A DNA stretch of 64,000 bases from Pogonophryne albipinna. Taxonomy: Eukaryota > Chordata > Actinopteri > Perciformes > Artedidraconidae. The notes under the pieces are model-generated. The model worked only from the letters and a program-made list of their open reading frames with translations. It was not told the DNA's origin and did not search any database. Where the stretch lies: NCBI GenBank assembly GCA_028583405.1, contig JAPTMU010000087.1:248001-312000 (forward strand). The letters are read 5' to 3'. Shown in pieces: positions 23,001 through 33,400 of this stretch (the first letter of the stretch is position 1; each line of letters opens with the position of its first letter). The translations under genes were made by a program, and so were the position numbers.

Positions 23001-24125
23001 CGGGGTGAGCCGGTGGACGGAGAGTCCTACATGTCTCTGATAAGGGTGACTGTGTCAGCCAAACCTGGCGACGAGTCTGGACGAGAGTGGACATCAGGCG
23101 CCCAAGCTCTCTAGACATCAGAGCGAACGCCTGTAATGAGGCGTCACTGAGGCTGGTAGAGGAAGCGCTAAGAGCATCCTGCTGCGGGGAAGCTGAGAGG
23201 GCGAGCATGAGTTGAGAGAGGGAATTGCCTATACGCCCATGCGCGCCGCTGCATCGTAAGCCTTAGTGAGCAGGTCATCAGTGACTCGACATTGGAGTCG
23301 AGGGCACCTGGCCTCCGACCTCAGAGCTTCGTCGGGGGAAACTATGAGGAAAGCAATGGTAGGCTCAACAGCCGGCGTGTGGTCAAGGCCAACTCTTGCC
23401 GCATCCTGCATGGCTGCCAGGGCTCGGCCATCGGACGTAAGACTGTAAAGAGCCTTAGTGTCCTCCAGCATGCATGTAACTCCCTCAGATACTCACAAGA
23501 GGGAGGAACAGTAAAGGTTGCGAAGAATGCGTCTAAAGAACACACTGGCAGGCGCTGTTACGGGCTGGTGCAGTTGCTGGTGAGCCAGTGCCATGCGAAT
23601 GACGGTACCCATGGAGCCGTCATCTGCCTCCTCCGAGGGACCATGAGCTGAGGTACAGGAGCCAGGCCCAGAAGCATGGGATGGGCTCTCCCCGTCATAC
23701 TCATCAAATTGAGTGGCTGAAGCTGCCATCGAGAACACATCGTCATCTAGAACCAGCTCAGCCACGGGTGGGCAGCGGCGTGCTCTGCACGGGCACCAGA
23801 ATGGAGAGCCAAGAGGAGTGACTTCATCTGGGCTAGCTCAGTAGTGAGTAGGTCCACCCTGGAGGACAGCCTATCAGGCTTAGTCCTCTTCTTGGGCGGT
23901 GCACCCGCAGCCTCTGCGGCCCAACGCCTAGGATGGGTAGGTTGGGCTGTGCAGAGTCGACTGTGCAGGGGGAAGGCCACCCTCAGTCAGTAGTTCAACC
24001 TCGGCTAGTCTAGCAGCTCCTACCGCACGAGGCATGATGGTGCAATTCATGCACGGGTCCTCCGAAAGGCCCTCCCTCAGATGCTCGAGGCCAAGACAAG
24101 AGGGGCAAAGGTCATGGCCATCCTC
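23000..24125 (-). pseudogene. DIRS gag-like region, fragmented
   Basis: The first part reads DGHDLCPSCLGLEHL and CMNCTIM, a Cys/His-rich motif found in gag-like ORFs of fish DIRS elements. A coiled-coil-prone stretch, LLTTELAQMKSLLLAL, follows at about 23840, then QP-rich and RPPARGRGARY-type basic sequence near 22880-23000. Four overlapping frames (23980-23747, 23765-23493, 23471-23229, 23208-22864) show repeated frameshifts. Confidence 0.7.
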
Positions 24126-24581
24126 TGGTTAAAGAGGAGCCATACAGGTGTTAGAGCCGTTAGACCTAGCGATAGCTAGAGCACTCAGCTGACTGTAAAT
24201 AACTGGGCCAGGAAACAAATATGCAGTGGAGGGGAGTGAGCACAATAGTAGTTAGCTTGAGCGTGAGCACTCTGCTAACTGGGGTGAGAACAATGAAGTC
24301 AGTTAATGGTTTTATGCCGTGAGAGGAGAGCGAGAATACTCTCTCCACTAGCGCCGTAGCGAGTTAGCCTAAGCGAGAGCACTCTGCTAACTGAAGGATG
24401 GAACGGGCATTAAACCAACTGTGTGCAGTGAGAGGGGAGCGGAAACACTCTCTTCACTAGCGCTGTAGCAAGTTAACTTTGAGCGACAGCACTCAGTTAA
24501 CTGGAGGATGGAACAGGAACCAACTGTGAGCAGGGAGAGGGGAGCGGAAACACTCTCTTCACTAGCGCTGTAGCAAGTTAA

Positions 24582-25017
24582 AGTGGACCTATCATGCTAT
24601 ATTTGAATAATATAGTGTAGGACCATACCTATATAAGGCATATTTATACTTTTTATTTTTCAAAATACCAAACAATCATGCTGATGGGCTGATTCTGTGA
24701 GAACAGCACCATCTACAGGCCTGGCATATGTACTACAGCGTCTCCAGCGCTTTCGAACGGCAATGTCCGTGGCTGTCTCCTCCTGATTGGTGGAGTTGGC
24801 CCAATAGCCGTAGCGCCACTTCTGTGACGTCATAGAAGTGTTCAAATCTGGATCAGTCTGTATCAGATCCGTTGCAGCCCCTTTTTAAGGGATTTGGGTA
24901 TAGAGGAAAATAGAGAGGGTTGTGTTTTCTGACACTTGGTGAGTTCCCTGGAACACCGGGGACACATATTCATGCATAAAAGACGTACAAAAGTGAATTT
25001 TGCATGATAGCTCACCT
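24582..25017. mobile_element. piggyBac-type MITE, innermost nest layer
   Basis: TTAA flanks it at 24578-24581 and 25018-25021. The inverted ends are AGTGGACCTATCATGC and the complement of AGGTGAGCTATCATGC. Removing it restores the array unit (AAGTTAACTTTGAGCG). It is 436 bp and non-coding. A partial copy lies at 17821-17978. Confidence 0.88.
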
Positions 25018-25261
25018 TTAACTTTGAGCGAGAGCACTCAGTTAACTGGAGGATGGAACAGGAACCAACTGTGTGCAGGGAGAGGGGAGCGGAAACACTC
25101 TCTTCACTAGCGCTGTAGCAAGTTAACTTTGAGCGAGAGCACTCAGTTAACTGGAGGGTGGAACAGGAACCAACTGTGTGCAGGGAGAGGAGAGTGGAAA
25201 CACTCTCTTCACTAGCGCTGTAGCAAGTTAACTTTGAGCGAGAGCACTCAGTTAACTGGAG

Positions 25262-25477
25262 GATGGATGCACTTTTTATGTCGTTGCCACTCCTTGCATA
25301 TCATGTATTTTGTTTTTTTACCATGTTTGTAAAATGTAATTTCCTTAAATGTTTTATGTGAGGGAATGGAAAGTAGCTCAAAGCTAAATCTGGCACTGTT
25401 ACGCTTGACATATTTAAATGTCTTAAGTGTTCATTACAGTGCATGACCCTGTCAAATAAACGATTAAATAAAATAAC
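25262..25477. mobile_element. Small insertion in the DIRS array, retroelement-like tail
   Basis: About 215 bp foreign to the array unit. It ends CAAATAAACGATTAAATAAA, like a polyadenylated or LINE-type 3' end. The family is not identified. Confidence 0.4.
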
Positions 25478-26437
25478 CAATTGTGCGCCGTGAGAGGGGA
25501 GCGAAGACACTCTCCTCACTAGCGCTGTAGCAAGTTAGCTTTGAGCGAGAGCACTCAGCTAACTGGGGATAGAACAGGAACGAATTGTGAGCTGTGAGAG
25601 GGGAGCGGACACTCTCTTCACTAGCGCTGTAGCAAGTTAGCTTTGAGCGAGAGCACTCTGCTAACTGGGCATAGAACAGGAACTAATTGTGAGCTGTGAG
25701 AGGGGAGCGAAGACACTCTCCTCACTAGCGCCATAACAGTTAGCTTGAGCAAGAACACTCAGCTAACTGGACGATAGAACAGGTAAGGAAACAAATGTAT
25801 GCGGTGAGAGGGGGGCGGAGACGCTCCCTTCACTAGCGCCGTAACAGTTAGTGGGAATGAAAACACTCAGCTAACTGGACGATAAAACAGGCAAGGAACC
25901 AAATGTATGTACTGAGAGGGGGGCGGAGACGCTCCCTTCTCTAACGCCGTAACAGTTAGCTTGAACGAAAACACTCAGCTAACTGGACGATAGAACAGGC
26001 AAGGAACCAAATGTATGTAGTGAGAGGGGGCGGAGAACGCCCCTCATAACACTAGCCATTAGCGGAGACGCTCCCTCACTAGCGTAACTTAGCGAGAGCC
26101 CCCGGCTAACTTGTACACAGTTATCTCATTAGCTTGAGAATAGATAGCACAATCAGCGATAAATGGTAGCGATCTCACCGGCTGACGTGCAGGACCGTCC
26201 GCTCTTTACCGGTCCGGAGCTCCTAGGGTCCGAGCGGTGAACACCGCAGTCCCCTCCCTTGGGAGGGCGGACAGCTAGCTCGTCGCAGCCTTTGGAGGGC
26301 GAGCGTTTTCCTAGCCCGCAGCTCCGATCGAGACGATCACAAGGCTACAGGTAGCGATGAGCTAGAATCTTAATTTTCAATAAGCTAGCTTGGCTTCTAC
26401 TCAAAAAGTAGTAACCTGCGCAGCGAGAAGATGAAAA

Positions 26438-26566
26438 AGGACTGAACTCGTTGACAACACCGGAACTTATGCCTTCCGGGGTCATACGAGGTCACACGTG
26501 ACTTTGTTGATATAAATATTCGACCTAAAGCACCGCCTCTGGCGGTCAGTAAGGATGAAATAGAAC
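26438..26566 (-). repeat. DIRS inverted terminal repeat, right copy
   Basis: Inverted partner of 20652-20793. Its last bases, GGATGAAATAGAAC, are unique to this end and reappear complemented in the internal complementary region. Confidence 0.85.
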
Positions 26567-28135
26567 CTCTGGATCGAGGTTGTGCTTTTTAAGAAGCGGT
26601 TTTATCACTGCTACTTTGAATGATTGTGGAACATAGCCTGATAATAAAGACATATTCATAATATTTAATAAAGAAGTGCTAATTAATGGAAAAACTTCCT
26701 TCAACAGCTTAGTTGGAATTGGGTCTAACATACACGTTGATGGTTTAGAAGAGAGAATCATTGAATTTAATTGTTCAAGGTTAATGGCTGAAAAGCATTC
26801 TAGTTTACTATCTAGTGTAATATTAGAACTTACGTTTCCGGGAGCTGTTGATAACACTATACTGGTCAAAGGCAAGAGGTCATTAATTTTGTTTCTAAGA
26901 GTAACAATTTTATCGTTAAAAAAGCACATCAAATCATTACTACTGAGTGCTATGGGAATAGAAGGCTCAATCGAGCTGTGGCTCTCTGTCAGCCTGGCTA
27001 CAGTGCTGAAAAGAAATCTTGCATTATTCTTATTCTCATCTATTAATGAAGAGTAGTAGGCTGCTCTCGCTTTACGCAGTGCTTTCTTATATTCATTGAG
27101 AGTAATATGCCAAATTAAACAAGATTCTTCAAGTTTAGTGGAACGCCATATCCTTTCAAGTTGTCTCGACTTTTGCATTATTTTGCGGGTTTCGGCATTA
27201 TGCCATGGAGCTAATCTATGTTGTTTTATTTTCTTCTTTTTCAAAGGAGCAACAGAGTCTAATTTTATTCGCAGCGCATCTGTAGCACTATCAACAACAT
27301 GATCAATTTGGGGTGGTGTACATTTTGTATACGTTTCCTCCCCTACATGCAGACATGCTATCGAGTTAAGTATTGGTGGAATCTCTTCCTTAAATTTGGC
27401 TATAGCACTAACAGATAGGTTTCTGCTGCAGGAGCTTTTGACTAATGCTTTGTAGTCTAGTAACAGTACTTCAAAAGTTACTAAGAAATGGTCGGATAAA
27501 GCAGGATTATGCGGTTCGACTAATAGTTGCTCAATTTCAATACCATAAGTCAGAACAAGGTCGAGAGTGTGATTATAGCAGTGGGTTGGTTTAATTACAC
27601 ACTGACGGAAACCAACAGAATCTAATATAGAGTTAAATGCAACAGTAAGGCTATTTTTATCATCGTCAACATGAATATTAAAGTCACCTACGATAATTAC
27701 TTTATCTGTTTTAAGTACCAAAGTTGATAAAAACTCAGAGAATTCTGATAAGAATTCTGAATAAGGACCTGGTGCACGGTACACTGTAACAAATAAGATT
27801 GGCGGCAAAGTTTTCCAGGTCGGATGCGTAAGACTAAAAACGAGACTTTCAAAGGAGGTATAATTTAATTTTGGTTTAGTATTGATAAGTAAACTTGAGT
27901 CAAAGATTGCTGCAACTCCACCTCCTCGGCCCACGCCTCGGGCAATATGAGTATTGATATGGCTGGGTGGAGTGGCCTCATTTATGCTGACATATTCTTC
28001 ATGTCTCAACCAAGTTTCAGTGAGACAGCATATATCAATATTATAATCTGATATTAAATCATTTACCAATATTGCTTTAGATGCTAGAGATCTTATGTTT
28101 AAGAGACCACATTTAATATTCCTGTTTTGTTGCAC
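26567..28135 (-). pseudogene. L2 LINE ORF2, N-terminal part: endonuclease and start of RT
   Basis: The open frame starts MQQNRNIKCGLLNIRSLASK, the N-terminal strand of an apurinic-type endonuclease with the catalytic Asn. It continues with CLTETWL (catalytic Glu), IIVGDFNIH (Asp/Asn pair) and NPALSDHFLV (terminal S-D-H motif). A basic linker at about residues 280-340 is followed by the N-terminal RT fingers, PIPTKLLKEVFPLI. The frame is intact for over 520 residues and then ends where the DIRS element is inserted, within a Glu-Val codon pair. The enzyme would nick target DNA and prime reverse transcription. The second part continues at 20618. Confidence 0.9.
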
Positions 28136-28495
28136 TGTAGTAGTTGTTACATTTACTTGTATTAGGTTATTATGTATGACACCTATTAGGTTTTACCTTT
28201 AATTGTCCTTGGGCAGACACACACACCGCTAATATTGGGTATTTTATTGGGTTCGGGATTCCTATGGATGACTGCCTAGGAGAGAGCGCAGAGAAGCGTG
28301 TAAGACTGTGACTCCGCCTCCTGGTCTCAACTCCAGTTTGTCATGGATTAAGTCCACAAAGCCCTGAAATGTTTGCCGAAATGAGATTTGCACCTTCCAA
28401 AGTAGGATGAATGCCGTCTCTCTTAATCAGACCAGGTTTTCCCCAGAAGGCTGTTCAATTATTTTTGCTATAGCAACGCCTTTTGTCTACTGCGG

Positions 28496-28527
28496 TTCCT
28501 TATAGATAGAGAGAGAGATTGAGAGAG

Positions 28528-28558
<31 letters not shown>

Positions 28559-28850
28559 AGATATATTGATAGATGGATAGAGAGAGAGATAGACAGACAG
28601 ATAGATAGTTATAGATAGTGTAACATCTTGGAGAATACAAGATCTTGGATGACTGAGCTCACGTTGAGGACGTAATGCATGCAGGTTACGTGCCAGTTGA
28701 ATAAAGATGGACACTCGGAATGAGAGAAGTAGTCCGCGTCGTCTGTTTATGTAGACAATTATATGTCCATAGAACAGAACATTACAGATGGATCGATAGA
28801 TAGTTATAGATAGATAGATAGATAGATAGATAGAGAGATTTGTACCTAAA
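28496..28850. repeat. GATA/GA microsatellite block
   Basis: Two tracts of TAGA/GATAGA repeats (28496-28620 and 28796-28842) flank a non-repeat segment containing CAGTTGAATAAAGATGG. They lie inside the outer piggyBac element. Confidence 0.85.
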
Positions 28851-29106
28851 CAAAACACAAGTCTAACACCAAGCGTTTAAAACAGCACTCTTAGCGATAT
28901 TTTATACTTCATGTTATCTGCACAAGCTATGTCATATGAAAAGCTGAGAGTCCACAGATTATATTGGTATAAATTTCATCCCTGTGCGATCAAAACTCAC
29001 TGTTCTGTATGATCAATAAAAGAACATTGTACCTTGAAAATCAATAGCGGGTACATTTTACCCGTTGGCGGTTTTAGGTATACAGCGACCTCTGGCGGTT
29101 CTAGTG

Positions 29107-29549
29107 TTAAAAATGACAGGAAAGCATAAACATACCTTTTGCATTTTAAATGTCCCATTCCATTTCCGCCTATGATTTATGTGTGTTAAAGTGTTAATAT
29201 TACAAAGATAGTAAAAGGTATTGATATAATCTTTGCTTTATTGTATGCCTTACCTCTCTGTGAACATTTAGGCCACATTTGGTGACATTCTGATTATTAA
29301 TTCCAGAGATACATGGGATAAGGCCAACACGGCCCCCTTCAGAGGAGCCCACATTTTCACTATTTTCGGTTATGGGAAAGTACCAAACATTAACCAAAAT
29401 AAATAATTTTGCCGTACAATATTTTTATACAACCATCCGTTTCATAAACTAGACATATTAAAGTAATGAAAAAACATGGTTGTGCTTTGTACCTCAATAA
29501 CTAAATGTGACGATATAGTTCACGATGTGTTATGTTTATTTGTCTAGTG
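29107..29549. other. Intron sequence, nothing recognised
   Basis: No gene or defined repeat. It begins with the TTAA of the piggyBac element and ends with the TSD of the next hAT element. Confidence 0.5.
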
Positions 29550-29892
29550 CAGGGGTCTCCAACCTTTCTCCACCTGAGAGCTACTTTGAAAAAATGAAAG
29601 TGACCAAGAGCTACTTGCGTCACATCGCTTACATTTATTCACATAGCACTCATCAGTTGAATTAAGCTACTTTTGTACACGTATGAAATTGCAATACCTA
29701 AAGCTTATCTAAAATCTTAACTTCACATCAAGGTCCAAGAAAACGACAATTCCTCACATATTAATATGGACAACATAGTAAGTACATCACTGAAGATTCA
29801 CATAAATGTCCAAGAGAAAAATACAATGTTTTCACTTCTTATTATGGCCCACATAGTAAATACATCGCCTTAATCACCACCTTGCAAGCATC

Positions 29893-30276
29893 TTATGGCA
29901 CATGTATAAAATATGTGCATTCACTCTTTTTTACAGTTAGTGAGATGACTGGCGCTGCATGGAGTCCACCATAGAGGGGTCTGCTGGACCCACTTAGGTT
30001 CACTCTAATAGAGTCATTTAAATGTTCATCAGTCAGTCTTGTTCTGTATTTAGATTTCATGACATTCATGCCAGAAAAAGCTGCTTCACAAAGGTCTGTA
30101 GAGCCAAATAAAGCAGACATTTTCAGTGCTGCTTGGTGAATGTTCTTATAGTTTTCTGGGTCTACAAGGCTCCAGAAATGTTGTGAGTTTTGCTGAGACT
30201 TCAGTTGAACATGATTTTGGAGATGTATAACCTCCATCTCCATCTCCACAGGATTGACACTGAACAGTGCAGCCAT
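29893..30276 (-). pseudogene. hAT transposase C-terminal dimerisation fragment
   Basis: 127 residues remain. They include FWSLVDPENYKNIHQAALKM, LFGSTDLCEAAFSGMNVMKS and YRTRLTDEHLNDSIRVNL. This is the hAT C-terminal dimerisation (hATC) region, with the conserved E-x-x-FS-x-M and LT-x-x-H-L blocks. The catalytic core upstream is gone apart from scraps near 30300-30475, so the element is not autonomous. This hAT family is close to the host-like ZBED/GTF2IRD2-type genes, which is inference from motif likeness. Confidence 0.85.
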
Positions 30277-30754
30277 ATTTTCTTCTTCTTCGTCTTGACA
30301 TTAAATTATAAACCAAAATAAATGAATTGTATAGGTCTAGCCTCCCTATATCTGTGTGTGAAGTTGTTCCATCCTCAAAAACAAAAAACAAATGCTTCTG
30401 CAGTCTAGCTGCAGCTTCTAGCAACGGTCTTCTGTTAAAAAAAAGGACACTGAATGTCCTGAATGTGGCATCACACACATGACTTGAGTCTGAACACAGC
30501 AGACAACAGGAGTATTTACAACAGCATTATAAAAACTAAAATACTGCATGTGGGTGCACACTCACATTCTCTGTCTTACTGTTACATGAATCCCATGAAT
30601 GTATGAGATTAAGTTAGCTTCATTATCTCAATCAGTGATTAAGTGAATAATAAAGTTTCGATCGGGTCACTGTCAGCCTGTCACTCATTATTTTCAGGGA
30701 GGGGGCGGGGTTTGGAGGAACGGAGAGGAGACTGTGATCGCGGAAGCTTTCCTC

Positions 30755-32130
30755 TATGGGCTCAGAACAGTCTCATAATACACACATGCACACAGAAGGA
30801 TTCACACTTGTATTTCCGGATCCACACTTGTGTTTCTCAATGCACACACAAATGTGTTCCGTTTCATACACATGTAAATAAAATCCAAATACAGAAAAAA
30901 GTTTTACATATGTATTTTTGATCCTCAAATATTTGTTTTCCGTTTAAAACCTCTGCACCTGCAAACACAAACCGCTTTCTGTGCACGGATCGCTGTGCAT
31001 TCGTGTGTGGGTTTTTGAGACTCCCCTGACGGTCAGCCGATTCGTACTTGTAATTTTTTCTATCTATAGCCAATCAGATGTCTCCTCCATTCTAAGCCAA
31101 TCACATCGTATTTTCTTGCATTCATAACGTAGCGCTTCATGTACGCATTTTGCGCTGTCCGGTCAGCTCGCTAAACAGAGGGCGGAGCTTCAGGTGATCA
31201 TGCACTGCAGAGCTGCGTGTCTCCGTCAGTCTCAGCAGCTGATCTGCTATACTTCACTCGCGTTTATGTCCATATCGATCAGATCCAGCTCTCCTGATCG
31301 GCCTTTGTAGAGAGCACCGATCAAACTATTAAGAGTGAATATCGGCCGATAATGACCGGCAGGGCTCCCCCGTTGACAGTTCACTGTCTAGCACTGGCTT
31401 CGTAGTGCACTGATCGATTAGGCTAAGCTAACCTGTAGCTGATCCCCCCGCACTCACAACAACTTCATACAGACATAAATAAAGCAGCTGTATTCGCCAT
31501 ACAGGAAACACACATTTAAAACAGTTTTGCCTACCGTCTTTGTGTACACAAGCATTCATCAATGGTTCGGAAAGTGGCGCTGTACCTTAATAATATATAA
31601 GATTGTATTTTGCGTGCATTCCTGTTCGGAAAGTGGCAATGTACTGAGAGTGGAGGTGTCCTGACATTAGCGCCTGCAGGCAGGCTCCATGGACCTGTCA
31701 GCTCCGGACTGCGCAAAATGCGTACATGAAGCGCTACGTCATGAACGCAAGAAATCTACCCTCGTGGGGGCGCGCTCATGTGATTGGCTTAGAATTGAGG
31801 AGACATCTGATTGGCTATAGATAGAAAAAATTACAAGTACGAATCGGCCGACCGTCAGGGGAGTCTCAAAAAACCCACACACGAATGCACCGCGATCCAT
31901 GCACAGAAAGCGGTTTGTGTTTGCAGGTTCAGGGGATTTAAACGGAAAACAAATATGTGTGGATCAAAAATACATATGTAAAACTTTTTTCTGTATTTGG
32001 ATTTTATTTACATGTGTATGAAACGGAACACATTTGTGTGTGCATTGAAAAACACAAGTGTGGATCCGGAAATACAAGTGTGAATCCTTCTGTGTGCATG
32101 TGTGTATTATGAGACTGTTCTGAGCCCATA
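30755..32130. mobile_element. Palindromic MITE with ~400-bp arms and 6-bp TSD
   Basis: The left end is TATGGGCTCAGAACAGTCTC and the right end its exact complement. The arms match for about 400 bp (to about 31175 and from about 31700). TTCCTC flanks both sides (30749-30754 and 32131-32136). The second hAT copy shows the uninterrupted site near 60797 (GCTTTCCTCCTGCC), which proves the insertion boundaries. There is no ORF worth calling. The start and TSD length resemble 184-848. Confidence 0.88.
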
Positions 32131-32857
32131 TTCCTCCTGCCTTCACAAACTTTACACAAGTATTTATCAACTGAAAATAGCAAGAGGACATTCATACTCT
32201 GCAATACAAGACTTGATTAAATCCACCAAAAACCTGACATGACGATAACGAGTGTTTTTCAAAAACACAAATCCCTCCCTGTGAGTCTCTGAGCCGCAGC
32301 GACACGGCCTGATTCAGAGCGGGTCATTCTGCTGTTGGTTCTGACTGGTGTTGCTGGAGAAAGCAGACTGCTCCACGTGTGGTGTCGCTGTGCCGCTGTC
32401 ACATCTGCTCCTTGATCTCTGCGTCACGGACCAATTTTATATTTGTGTGACAGAAACAATTCTAAAATAAAAACACTTTATTGTCAAGAAAAATCAAGAA
32501 GCAACGTTACTACGCTATAATCGATAATCGAGCGGCGAGCTACTGAAAAGCTGCCCGTGAGCTACCGGTAGCTCGCGATCGACGTGTTGGAGACCCCTGG
32601 TCTAGTGTCTTTGTGGCAAAGTATGAATGTTTGCATGTTATGTTTACTGTTGAAGCAGGTGCATGTAGTTGCCTGTTGTCGCCACAAGGCTCCACCTGAG
32701 GGCGTGAAGGTGAGGAAGAGCGTTTCTTCCCTTGAGGGAACTGTGACAGAGTTTTTGGTTCATAATAAAGTTGCCACGAGTGAGAAAAGACAAGTGATGT
32801 CCGCTTGAGTCCTTGAGTGCAACATAAAGCCTTTTTTGGGGGTGTGTTCCTCTACTA

Positions 32858-33392
32858 CAGGGGTCGGCAAACCTTTTGATATGAAGTGCCATTATAAAAT
32901 CGACGATCGTGAATTGTCAACAGGAGGGCAGGGGGAGCCTCGCTGCGGGGAAGCAGTGTGTGGACCTCTTTCACCTGTCAGCGCAACTTACATGATGCCG
33001 TTTAAACACATTTAAATAATTGGTTTAAACGGCATAATAATAATGACGACCGTCCGTTCTGTGATTCTCCAGAACACAGAGATGGCCAGTCCGCCCCTGT
33101 GTAGCATATTATTTTCGATGAGAGATGAGAAGATCGGCAGCAGTGCTTTCCTCCGTGGTGAAAGGATCAGCACTGCACCACAGAGGAAAGCGGCAGAAAG
33201 TCGCCTGGAGTTAAAGAGAGCGGGGCTGGGTTGCGTGCATGGCTTCCTTCTGCAGGTAACGGGGAGACGCGCTCAGGATCCGAAAATACAATTTAAATAT
33301 TTTGCACACTTATTCCACTTATTCCTTGTGTGCCACTGGTTACGGTGCCGCGTGCCAATGGTGGCACGTGTGCCAGGGGTTGCCGACTCCTG
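32858..33392. mobile_element. hAT MITE with perfect 8-bp TSD
   Basis: It begins CAGGGGTCGGCAA and ends as the complement of CAGGAGTCGGCAA. CTCTACTA occurs at 32850-32857 and 33393-33400. It is 535 bp without a transposase. Confidence 0.88.
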
Positions 33393-33400
33393 CTCTACTA

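Larger units (their letters stand above)
24160..26140 (-). repeat. Tandem array of ~105-bp units in the DIRS 5' region
   Basis: The unit contains ACTAGCGCTGTAGCAAGTTA and GAGCACTCAGTTAACTGG and recurs about every 105 bp, roughly 14 times with variants. It is interrupted by a MITE at 24582-25017 and another insertion at 25262-25477. It lies between the element's 5' terminal repeat and gag, where a promoter or leader would be. Weaker related blocks continue at 21740-22200 inside the coding side. Confidence 0.8.
20619..26566 (-). mobile_element. DIRS-type tyrosine-recombinase retrotransposon
   Basis: This element has inverted, non-LTR-like termini and no target duplication beyond a shared AAC (GTT on the minus strand) at 20619-20621 and 26564-26566. 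It codes on the minus strand in the order: repeat array (26140-24160), gag-like (about 24120-23000), RT/RNase H (23000-22158), tyrosine recombinase (21706-20970). An internal complementary region at 20839-20931 joins the complements of both termini. These are the defining parts of DIRS1-like elements, which replicate through a circle and integrate by recombinase. Several frameshifts and a recombinase deletion make it inactive. It sits in the L2 LINE reading frame. Confidence 0.9.
18646..28464 (-). mobile_element. L2-type LINE, nearly complete, split by a DIRS element
   Basis: The LINE runs right to left. TTGCTAT flanks it at 18639-18645 and 28465-28471, a 7-bp target duplication. The 3' end (left) has the L2-style short tandem tail, (CAAT)n on this strand, at 18646-18665. 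The 3' UTR is 18666-19280. Coding parts lie at 19282-20618 and 26567-28135, interrupted by 20619-26566. Upstream, 28330-28460 reads as the end of a first ORF (KPGLIKRDGIHPTLEGANL), so the copy is 5'-truncated there. Without the DIRS it is about 3.9 kb. Confidence 0.85.
18389..29106. mobile_element. piggyBac-type element, outermost layer of a four-level nest
   Basis: Left end CACTAGAACCGCCA at 18389, directly after TTAA (18385-18388). Right end TGGCGGTTCTAGTG at 29093-29106, directly before TTAA (29107-29110). Perfect inverted ends with a TTAA target duplication are the piggyBac signature. GGGTAA..TTTACCC palindromes lie just inside both ends. The original element appears short: what remains after taking out the L2 insertion is 18389-18645 and 28465-29106. 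No piggyBac transposase is present. Confidence 0.85.
29550..32599 (-). mobile_element. hAT element with transposase relic, split by a palindromic MITE
   Basis: The ends are CAGGGGTCTCCAAC and the complement at 32586-32599. GTCTAGTG lies at 29542-29549 and again at 32600-32607, an 8-bp TSD. Only the C-terminal transposase part remains (29893-30276, minus strand). The MITE at 30755-32130 interrupts it. A second copy of the same family, without that insertion, is at 59684-61276. Confidence 0.9.

Noticed and set aside
23229..23765. Several 60- to 119-residue ORFs on both strands as separate genes
   Set aside because: They are pieces of the frameshifted gag-like region of the DIRS element and their antisense shadows.
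24160..26140. CRISPR-like direct repeat array
   Set aside because: The units are contiguous ~105-bp tandem repeats without unique spacers, inside a vertebrate retroelement.
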